Shown in pieces: positions 40,827 through 52,800 of a stretch of DNA of 64,000 nucleotides. How positions within the stretch are numbered: the stretch's first letter is position 1; the number at the start of each line of letters is the position of its first letter. This DNA is from Orbaceae bacterium BiB (lineage in GTDB: Bacteria > Pseudomonadota > Gammaproteobacteria > Enterobacterales > Orbaceae), in contig CP133958.1 of the NCBI GenBank assembly GCA_036251205.1, positions 310,001 through 374,000 of the forward strand, read 5' to 3'. The notes below the pieces were generated by a model. It saw nothing but the letters and a program-made list of their open reading frames with translations. It was not told where the DNA came from and made no database searches. The position numbers and the translations under genes are program-made.

Positions 40827-43800
40827 ATGAATAAAATTTATAGGGTGATTTGGAGTTCAGCTCATCGAGCTTGGATTGTTGCGAGTGAGTTTGCAAAAGG
40901 AAAAAAAAAAGTAGCACTTCATTAATAGTTAAGCCTCCTAAATTATCAATACCTAAATTATCCATTATATCAACTGGACTTATTGCAGCAGGGTTATTTA
41001 CAGTACCAGATGCATTTGCTGAAAGTTGTAGTGTAAGTACGGTTGCTCAATTTAATTCATCAATAGCTAATTCATCATGCGATAAGATTGTCTTAACAAA
41101 TAATATTACTTTAAATAGCAATTTAACAGTAGCCTTTGGCACAAGAAAAGATTTGGTTATTGATGGTAATGGTTATACCCTAAATGTGGGAAGTCGACGA
41201 CTTACTTTTAGTGGGGGACAAGCAGATGAAAGCGTCAATTTAACGTTTACTAATTTTAATACCATTAGTTCAAATAATAGTACCAATAATCCTATTGCGT
41301 ATGTTTCTGATACCACTTCGAATATTAATGTTAGCTTTGATAACATCACTACTATGCCAAATGGTACGGTTGCTATTCTAGCTAAAAGTTCTAGTTCTAC
41401 AGCAAATAACCAAAATGCTTATAGCCAGCTTATTTTTGGTAATATTGATAATACTATTGATATTACGACCCGAGCTGATAAACAACTTGCTAATGCAAGT
41501 AAAATAACTTTTAATGGCAAATTATCAGTTATTGCTGAAAAATCAACAACTAATTATTCTTATATCTTTTGGAGTAATAGCCCAATTAGCCAAAATGTGG
41601 TGACGTTTAATTCTGGTGCAGATGTATCAATGAAATTAGGTATCGGAAATAAATTTACGTCTGGTGATACAAACTCAAGTAAAGGCTACTCTTACATCTT
41701 TAATGATGGTGCAAAATTTTTATTATGGAGTAGCCAAAATGTATTTGGTGATGCTACGGGGAGTAATGTCGGATTAAAGATCGGTAGTTATGATAAACAA
41801 ACAGAAACATTTGGTAGTGGTGTTACATTGCAAATTGCTGGTGTTGATGGGGCTCAGTTAACGGGTGATGGATTAACAAATAATGGTGGTGTTGCTGGCG
41901 GGATCGATAATAGTGCCAGTGGTAGTGAAGATGTTGTATTTAACTTAGCTGGTGGCTCTAATTTTAATGTCACAGGTACCGGGATCGTTGTGACCAAAAA
42001 TGCCGGTAATAATAGTGGTATCTATGTAAGATCTGCAACAGATATTAATGCTGCAACTGGGATAAAAATTGAACATAATGGTAATGGTGAAGTTCGAGTC
42101 AATAACAATGGTTCAATAACCAGTAGTGTTGCTGGTATGCAGTTTTCTTCTACTAGCGGTAATGAAATGGATGTTGATCTTACTGATGGTATCTTAAATG
42201 TAAATAGTGGTGATGGTATTGTTACCAATTCAGACTCATCTAAAGCTAATGTTAACCTTAATATTAATAACGGTACGGTTAATCTTATTGGTAGTGGTAA
42301 TGGTATTGATGTAAGTGCTAGTGGATCACCAAACGCACATTTTATCACTGGTACAACGATTAATTTTGCTGAAGGGGCGACTGGTAACGTCATTAAAACT
42401 AGTGATGCCAAAGTGACCCTAAAAGATACTCACATTAATGTTATTGATTCTACAGCTTTTACTGAATCAGGATTAAATAATATTATCTTTGCTAACAGTG
42501 ATAATAATACGAATAACATTATTACTGTTACAGGATCTGGGACTGGTCTATTACTTAATAACGATTTATCTGCAATTCAAGATAGCTATTTAACACTCAA
42601 TGTTACCGATAGTTCAGGTGAAGCGACCACTGGTACAGGTACTGCAATTAAAATTAGCGGTGGTAATACTGATGATGTTATTCATGTAACAAATGATATT
42701 AATATTAATGCTATTGGGTCTACAGCTATTGAGATTAATGGGGATCAAGCTCGTCAATTTGTAAATGATGGTGTAATTGATGGTAATGTATTATTTAACA
42801 ATGGTAATGTTGACAATATTATTACTAATAATAAAAGTCTCAATGGAAGTCTAACTACGGGTTCTGGTAATGATACTTTAATTTTAGCAAGCGGTTCGCA
42901 AACAACAGGTACAATTAATTTAGGCGATGGTAATAATACAGTTTCGATTGCTAATGATACAAGTGTAAAGAATGTCATTACTGGTTCAGGTGATGATACT
43001 TTTAATCTAAGTAATTTTGATGTCAATTCAAGTAATCATATTGGTACCTTGGATGCAGGAACTGGTAACAATGTACTTAACTTTGATAATTCATATCTTG
43101 AAGTTGATGAAACAACCTTTTTTAAGAATTTTGGTAATATCAATTTAGATCAATCAACACTATCTCTACTCAATAAAGACAATTTAAGCTCAGGCTTAAT
43201 TAATATTAATGATACCAGTTCTTTACTATTTTCTGACCAATATAATGATGATGTTGGTATTGTTTTATCAGGTACCGGTCGAGTTGAATTAAAAGATGGC
43301 TCTAATGTAACTTTAGCTAATGCAAATAATAATTTTTCTGGGGAGTGGTTAATTGATCAGGGGGGGACATTAAATACCTCTGCAACTAGTCAGTTTGGTA
43401 GTGGTTCGGTTGCGTTATCAGGAACTCTAAATCTAAGCCAAACAACTTTGGATAATGCTTTAACTGGCAATGGCCAAGTAAATATTGATACTAGTGGTAA
43501 TTCTTTCAATTTCTTATCTAATACAGGAAATAATTTTTTAGGTACGGTTAATCTAACCAATACCCAATTAGCTGTATCCGATGGTAATACTTCTGCATTA
43601 ACAAATGCCACTTTACAACTCTCTTCTGAAAGTACTGCAACCATCGGTCTTGGACAACAAAATCTTGGTAATTTAACGTTAAATGGCGGTACACTTTCAT
43701 ATGCTGCTGATAGTGGTGTTGTAAACGTAAATGAGCTTAATGTTACCGATAATAGTATTGTGAAAATTGACGCTGATAATGTTTATATTGATAACTTACT

Positions 43801-46800
43801 TGATCAAAATACAATACAAAAACAGCAATTAGTATCTAGTGATAATACGCTTTCATCTACTGATTTAGATAAATTAGCATTACAAGATGCTCAAGGTAAC
43901 GAATTAAATAATAATACTCAGCATAATATTACTCAAAATAATAATGTTGTTGCAGTTGCTGATTATGACTTTGCTTTAATTAGTGATAAAGGGTTGAGTG
44001 TTTCTAGTCAATTAACGCAACTTGATATTCAAAATGGACAAACTTTAGCGTTAACGTCAACGGGCGCAACAAACCGAGATTTAACAGCGAAGTTAACCGG
44101 CAAAGGTAATTTAAGTGTAGCCAGCGATGCCACGGGGATCAGCTTAAGTAATACCGCCAATGATTACACCGGTAACACCACAGTCACCGCAGGTAAAGTG
44201 ATTGTCGGTGCCGATAATGCTTTAGGTCAGACAGCACAACTAACCCTTAACACCGGAACCAGCGTTGATTTAAATGGTAAGACGCAAACTGTTGGCAGTT
44301 TAGCCAATGCCGGTAGTGTCAATCTGGCGGGGGGAGCCTTATCTTTAACCAATGGAGGGACTTCAACGGTAGCCAATGGCTTAAGCGGCGCCGGTCAGCT
44401 GAATGTGAAAGGGGGTGAGTTAGTTGTCTCAGCAGCGAATAGTGGACTGAGCGCCACAACGACGATCGATAAAACGGCCGCGGTAACCTTAAATGGCTTA
44501 GGAACACTGGGCAGTAGTGCGATTGATATTGCAGGTCGACTCAATCTTAATGGCAACAATAGTGCGCTCAGTAATATCTTAAGTGGTGCCGGTAGCGTTA
44601 ATACCCAGGCTGCGGTGACATTAACCGGTAATAACCAAAGCTTTACCGGTAGTCAGGTCATTGGTGAGAACGGCAGCTTAACAGTGAGTCGTGGTCAAAA
44701 TCTTGGTGCGGATAGTGCAACCGTTAACTTAGCCGACAGTAGCGCTGCGTTAATCTTAAGTGGCGTGTCCCAAGCGGTTAATCAGGCACTCAGTGGTGTT
44801 GCAGGCAGTACGGTGACGGTAAATAACGGGTCGGTGATGAGCTTAACGGGTAACAACAGCAGCTTTGCCGGTCAGTATGTTATCACCGATAACAGTCAGT
44901 TAACGGCAGGTCAAACACAAAACTTAGGCAGTAGTGCGGTCAGTATTGCTGATGGCAGTACTTTAGTCTTCAATAACTTCAACAGCGGTTCAAGCACCGA
45001 GTTAGGTAATGCCTTAACGGGCACCGGTAATATGACTTTAGCCGGTAGTCATTTGACCTTATCGAAAGACAATAGTCAGGCGGCTGACTTTACGGGTGAT
45101 ATAGCCATCACCGAGGGTTCAAGCTTAACGGTCAGCCAAGATAACCAGCTTAACAGCAGTGCCAGTATTAATGTTAAGGGGGCTGACGATAACTTAGTGA
45201 TAGCCAGTGACAGTAATTATGCCTTTAATAATGCCTTAACGGGTGCGGGTAATATCAATGTCGATACCGATGGCAATCAATTCTCCTTTAGTAATAATGT
45301 GGGTAGTGACTTTACTGGTAATGTGAGTTTAAGTCACAGTACCTTTACCTTATCCGGCGATAACACCGCTGCATTAACTCAGGCTACTTTAAATGTTGCT
45401 GAAGGTAATAAAACCACAGTGGGTGCGGGTGAGCAGACTATTGGTAACTTAACCTTAAACGGTGGTACCGTTAGTTTTAACGGTGATGGCGTAATTAACA
45501 CCGATAAATTGACGGTGAATGATAAGAGTATTATTCAGATCAACCCGGATAATATTCCAAGTACGGATATTGATACCGCAAGTAATTTACTTGACCAAAA
45601 TAGCGGCGAAGTATATCAATTAGTGAATGCGCAAGAGAGTTCTACCGTTGATGTCAATGATCTGACTCTGCAAGATCAGTCCGGTAATGCATTAACAAAT
45701 GACGCAACTCACGATCTTAGACAAAATGAGCAACTTGTTGCGAAAGCGGGATACGATTATCAGTTAACTAACCAAGGGGGTCTGGGGGTTAACTATGCGT
45801 TAACGCAGCTTGATATTCAAAATGGTCAAACTTTAGCGTTAACGTCAACGGGCGCAACAAACCGAGATTTAACAGCGAAGTTAACCGGCAAAGGTAATTT
45901 AAGTGTAGCCAGCGATACCACGGGGATCAGCTTAAGTAATACCGCCAATGATTACACCGGTAACACCACAGTCACCGCAGGTAAAGTGATTGTCGGCGCC
46001 GATAATGCTTTAGGTCAGACAGCACAACTAACCCTTAACACTGGAACCAGCGTTGATTTAAACGGTAAGACACAAACTATAGGCAGTTTAGCCAATGCGG
46101 GTAGTATGAATCTTGCTGGAGGAACGTTAGTTTTAACTAATGGTGGGAGTTCAATTTCAACTAATGGTTTAATTGGTGCAGGTAAACTACAAGTACAAAG
46201 TGGAGAGCTAGTTGTTACTTCTGCAAATAGTGGACTGAGTGCCACAACGACGATCGATAAAACGGCAGCAGTAACCTTAAATAGTTCGGGAACGTTAGGT
46301 AGTGGGGCGATTGATATTGCGGGTCGACTCAATCTCAATGGTAATAATAGCCAAGTAAGTAATGTCCTTAGTGGTGCTGGTACTGTTAATACTAATACGA
46401 ATATTATTTTATCTGGTAATAATAGTGGGTTTACCGGTACGCAAGCAATTGGCTCTAATGGTCAATTAACAGTAAGTAATGCGAATAATCTTGGTGCAAG
46501 TACTGCTACTGTGGATTTAGCAGACAGTTCTTCAACATTAGTATTGGATGGTTTTAAAACTGATTTTGTAAATGACTTAACTGGTAGTTCAGGAAAAGTA
46601 AATATTGCGAACAGTTCTTCAACAACGTTCAAAGGAAATAATATTAATTTTTCTGGAGATTATAATATTCTTGGTGGAAGTACATTAAATATGGATCAAA
46701 CTACTCAACTAAGTAGTGACTCTTCGATTAATGTGTCTTCACAAAATGATTTACTTAATATTAATGTCACTGGTGATTATAACTTTAATCAAGCTTTAAC

Positions 46801-49800
46801 TGGTAATGGCAATATCAATATTGATGCTAGTGGATCTACTTTTAATTTTGGTACTAATGTGGGTAGTGCTTTTGCGGGAAATGTTGATTTTACAAATGCT
46901 AACTTTGTATTAATTGATAATAATGCAACAACATTGACTAATTCAAAATTGATTGTTTCTAATGGTGCAAATGTTACTGTTGGTAAGGGTGAGCATCAAC
47001 TCGATGGATTAACTATTAATGGTGGTGGTTTATTTTTTAATCAAATCACTGAAGATAATGGTAAATTTACCTCAGAAGGGACGATCACTACAGATACACT
47101 GGATGTGTCTTCAGTAGGGAGTGTTAACGTTGATCTACCTAATAATATCACTCCAAATTTAGATGTTTATACTGTATTACAGCTTGATGAAGGTAATATT
47201 ATTCTTTCGCTAGTTAAAGCTAATACCGTTATTGGTGATGCAAGCGATCTCTCTTTGGATGATTCAAATAATGATCCGTTACCAAACGATAAAGAACAAA
47301 ATCTTATCAATAAAAATACTAATGTAGAATCTGCAAAGGGTTATTTTAACTATGATTTAACCACTGGACATGATAGTGACGGTTTATACCTTGACTATGG
47401 TTTGGTTCGAATTGCTCTTGAAGGTAGTGGTGATAATGCATTGATATTAGAATCAACAGAGCAGCAAAATAATACTGCATCAGGAAACTTAACATCTAAA
47501 GTTGAAGGTGACGGTGATCTTGCAATTGAAGGTCAAACAGCTAATACAACTATTTCTATTAATAATGGTGAAAATAGTTATACAGGTAAAACATTTGTTC
47601 GTTCGGGTACTTTAATTCTTGGTGATAATAGTGCATTAGGTAATACATCAGCGTTAGTTATTAACCAAAATGCTACAGCAAATTTAAATGGTAAGACGCA
47701 AACTGTCGGCAGTTTAACGAATGCCGGTAGTGTCAATCTGGCGGGTGGAGCCTTATCTTTAACCAATGGCGGGACTTCAACGGTAGCCAATGGCTTAAGC
47801 GGCGCCGGTCAGCTGAATGTGAAAGGGGGTGAGTTAGTTGTCTCAGCAGCGAATAGTGGACTGAGCGCCACAACGACGATCGATAAAATGGCCGCGGTAA
47901 CCTTAAATGGCGCAGGAACACTGGGCAGTAGTGCGATTGATATTGCAGGTCGACTCAATCTTAATGGCAACAATAGTGCGCTCAGTAATATCTTAAGTGG
48001 TGCCGGTAGCGTTAATACCCAGGCAGCGGTGACATTAACCGGTAATAACCAAAGCTTTACCGGTAGTCAGGTCATTGGTAAGAACGGTAGCTTAACGGTG
48101 AGCCGTGGTCAAAATCTTGGTGCGGATAGTGCAACCGTTAACTTAGCCGACAGTAGCGCTGCATTAATCTTAAGTGGCGTGTCCCAAGCGGTTAATCAGG
48201 CACTCAGTGGTGTTGCAGGCAGTACGGTGACGGTAAATAACGGGTCGGTGATGAGCTTAACGGGTAACAACAGCAGCTTTGCCGGTCAGTATGTTATCAC
48301 CGATAACAGTCAGTTAACGGCAGGTCAAACACAAAACTTAGGCAGTAGTGCGGTCAGTATTGCTGATGGCAGTACTTTAGTCTTCAATAACTTCAACAGC
48401 GGTTCAAGCACCGAGTTAGGTAATGCCTTAACGGGCACCGGTAATATGACTTTAGCCGGTAGTCATTTGACCTTATCGAAAGACAATAGTCAGGCGGCTG
48501 ACTTTACGGGTGATATAGCCATCACCGAGGGTTCAAGCTTAACGGTCAGCCAAGATAACCAGCTTAACAGCAGTGCCAGTATTAATGTTAAGGGGAGTGA
48601 CGATAACTTAGTGATAGCCAGTGACAGTAATTATGCCTTTAATAATGCCTTAACGGGTGCGGGTAATATCAATGTCGATACCGATGGCAATCAATTCTCC
48701 TTTAGTCATAATGTGGGCAGTGACTTTACTGGTAATGTGAGTTTAAGTCACAGTACCTTTACCTTATCCGGCGATAACACCGCTGCATTAACTCAGGCTA
48801 CTTTAAATGTTGTTGAGGGTAATAAAACCACAGTGGGTGCGGGTGAGCAGACTATTAGTAATTTAACCTTAAACGGTGGTACCGTTAGTTTTAACGGTGA
48901 TGGCGTGATTAACACCGATAAATTGACGGTGAATGATAAGAGTATTATTCAGATCAACCCGGATAATATCCCAAGTACGGATATTGATACCGCAAGTAAT
49001 CTACTTGACCAAAATAGCGGCGAAGTATATCAATTAGTGAATGCGCAAGAGAGTTCTACCGTTGATGTCAATGATCTGACTCTGCAAGATCAGTCCGGTA
49101 ATGCATTAACAAATGACGCAACTCACGATCTTAGACAAAATGAGCAACTTGTTGCGAAAGCGAGATACGATTATCAGTTAACTAACCAAGGGGGGCTGGG
49201 GGTTAACTATGTGTTAACGCAGCTTGATATTCAAAATGGTCAAACTTTAGCGTTAACGTCAACGGGCGCAACAAACCGAGATTTAACAGCGAAGTTAACC
49301 GGCAACGGTAATTTAAGTGTAGCTAGCGATACCACGGGGATCAGCTTAAGTAATACCGCCAATGATTACACCGGTAACACCACAGTCACCGCAGGTAAAG
49401 TGATTGTCGGTGCCGATAATGCTTTAGGTCAGACAGCACAACTAACCCTTAACACAGGAACCAGCGTTGATTTAAATGGTAAGACGCAAACTGTTGGCAG
49501 TTTAGCCAATGCCGGTAGTGTCAATCTGGCGGGGGGAGCCTTATCTTTAACCAATGGTGGGACTTCAACGGTAGCCAATGGCTTAAGCGGCGCCGGTCAG
49601 CTGAATGTGAAGGGGGGTGAGTTAGTTGTCTCAGCAGCGAATAGTGGGCTGAGCGCCACAACGACGATCGATAAAACGGCCGCGGTAACCTTAAATGGCT
49701 TAGGAACACTGGGCAGTAGTGCGATTGATATTGCAGGTCGACTCAATCTTAATGGCAATAATAGTGCGCTCAGTAATATCTTAAGTGGTGCCGGTAGCGT

Positions 49801-52800
49801 TAATACTCAGGCCTCGGTGACATTAACCGGTAATAACCAAAGCTTTACCGGTAGTCAGGTCATTGGTGAGAACGGCAGCTTAACAGTGAGTCGTGGTCAA
49901 AATCTTGGTGCGGATAGTGCAACCGTTAACTTAGCCGACAGTAGCGCTGCGTTAATCTTAAGTGGCGTGTCCCAAGCGGTTAATCAGGCACTCAGTGGTG
50001 TTGCAGGCAGTACGGTGACGGTAAATAACGGGTCGGTGATGAGCTTAACGGGTAACAACAGCAGCTTTGCCGGTCAGTATGTTATCACCGATAACAGTCA
50101 GTTAACGGCAGGTCAAACACAAAACTTAGGCAGTAGTGCGGTCAGTATTGCTGATGGCAGTACTTTAGTCTTCAATAACTTCAACAGCGGTTCAAGCACC
50201 GAGTTAGGTAATGCCTTAACGGGCACCGGTAATATGACTTTAGCTGGTAGTCATTTGACCTTATCGAAAGACAATAGTCAGGCGGCTGACTTTACGGGTG
50301 ATATAGCCATCACCGAGGGTTCAAGCTTAACGGTCAGCCAAGATAACCAGCTTAACAGCAGTGCCAGTATTCATGTTAAGGGGAGTGACGATAACTTAGT
50401 GATAGCCAGTGACAGTGATTATGCCTTTAATAATGCCTTAACGGGTGCGGGTAATATCAATGTCGATACCGATGGCAATCAATTCTCCTTTAGTAATAAT
50501 GTGGGCAGTGACTTTACTGGTAATGTGAGTTTAAGTCACAGTACCTTTACCTTATCCGGCGATAACACCGCTGCATTAACTCAGGCCACTTTAAATGTTG
50601 CTGAAGGTAATAAAACCACAGTGGGTGCGGGTGAGCAGACTATTGGTAACTTAACCTTAAACGGTGGTACCGTTAGTTTTAATGGCGATGGCGTAATTAA
50701 CACCGATAAATTGACGGTGAATGATAAGAGTATTATTCAGATCAACCCGGATAATATTCCAAGTACGGATATTGATACCGCAAGTAATTTACTTGACCAA
50801 AATAGCGGCGAAGTATATCAATTAGTGAATGCACAGGAGAGTGGAGATGTTGATGTCAATGAACTGACACTGCAAGATCAGTCTGGTAATGCCTTAGCCA
50901 ATGGGGTTGAGCATGATATCAATCAAAATTCGAATTTAGTTGCAAAAGCGCAGTACGATTATCAGTTAACTAACCAAGGGGGGCTGGGGGTTAACTATGC
51001 GTTAACGCAGCTTGATATTCAAAATGGTCAAACTTTAGCGTTAACGTCAACGGGCGCAACAAACCGAGATTTAACAGCGAAGTTAACCGGCAGCGGTAAT
51101 TTAAGTGTAGCCAGCGATACCACGGGGATCAGCTTAAGTAATACCGCCAATGATTACACCGGTAACACCACAGTCACCGCAGGTAAAGTGATTGTCGGCG
51201 CCGATAATGCTTTAGGTCAGACAGTACAACTAACCCTTAACACAGGAACCAGCGTTGATTTAAATGGTAAGACGCAAACTGTTGGCAGTTTAGCCAATGC
51301 CGGTAGTGTCAATCTGGCGGGGGGAGCCTTATCTTTAACCAATGGTGGGACTTCAACGGTAGCCAATGGCTTAAGCGGCGCCGGTCAGCTGAATGTGAAG
51401 GGGGGTGAGTTAGTTGTCTCAGCAGCGAATAGTGGGCTGAGCGCCACAACGACGATCGATAAAACGGCCGCGGTAACCTTAAATGGCTTAGGAACACTGG
51501 GCAGTAGTGCGATTGATATTGCAGGTCGACTCAATCTTAATGGCAATAATAGTGCGCTCAGTAATATCTTAAGTGGTGCCGGTAGCGTTAATACTCAGGC
51601 CTCGGTGACATTAACCGGTAATAACCAAAGCTTTACCGGTAGTCAGGTCATTGGTGAGAACGGCAGCTTAACAGTGAGTCGTGGTCAAAATCTTGGTGCG
51701 GATAGTGCAACCGTTAACTTAGCCGACAGTAGCGCTGCGTTAATCTTAAGTGGCGTGTCCCAAGCGGTTAATCAGGCACTCAGTGGTGTTGCAGGCAGTA
51801 CGGTGACGGTAAATAACGGGTCGGTGATGAGCTTAACGGGTAACAACAGCAGCTTTGCCGGTCAGTATGTTATCACCGATAACAGTCAGTTAACGGCAGG
51901 TCAAACACAAAACTTAGGCAGTAGTGCGGTCAGTATTGCTGATGGCAGTACTTTAGTCTTCAATAACTTCAACAGCGGTTCAAGCACCGAGTTAGGTAAT
52001 GCCTTAACGGGCACCGGTAATATGACTTTAGCCGGTAGTCATTTGACCTTATCGAAAGACAATAGTCAGGCGGCTGACTTTACGGGTGATATAGCCATCA
52101 CCGAGGGTTCAAGCTTAACGGTCAGCCAAGATAACCAGCTTAACAGCAGTGCCAGTATTAATGTTAAGGGGAGTGACGATAGCTTAGTGATAGCCAGTGA
52201 CAGTGATTATGCCTTTAATAATGCCTTAACGGGTGCGGGTAATATCAATGTCGATACTGACGGCAATCAATTCTCCTTTAGTAATACTGTTGGTGATAGC
52301 TTCACCGGTAAGGTTGAGCTTGGTAATACGGCATTTACTTTAGGTGGCAATAATACTAGTTCTATAGCTAATGCTGATCTTATCTTATCTACAGGTGGTA
52401 AAGTTACTGTAGAAAATTGTAAACAGTCACTAGATCAATTAACCTTGAATGGTGGAGAGCTGATTTTTAATAATATTGTTGAAAATAGTGGGGTATTTAA
52501 TTCAGAAGGTGTTGTGAATGTTAATACTGTTGATGTTTCTGGTTCAGGAAGTATTAGTTTAAATTTACCAGCTGATATACACCCTAGTATATCGGGTAAT
52601 ACAGTGACTCAACTTGATCAAGGTGAGGTTACATTACAATTGGCTCAAACTGATAAAGTCATTGGCTATGCAAGCAATCTTACATTACAAAATACCGATG
52701 GACAGCCATTACTTGAGAAAGATGTTGAAGAAAATCTGATTAATACTGGTAGTTCAGAAACTTCAGCAATTGGTTACTTTAATTACAAGCTTACTACTGG

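Noticed and set aside
41153-41155. TTG as the start of the giant autotransporter
   Set aside because: It lies inside the passenger and would give a protein without signal peptide; the true signal peptide begins at 40827, one frame away.
44319-51497. Four similar 62-residue antisense frames in the autotransporter repeats (44319, 47733, 49521, 51309, minus strand)
   Set aside because: They repeat only because the sense DNA repeats; composition is odd (Arg/Pro/Leu/Ser-rich), with no ribosome sites.
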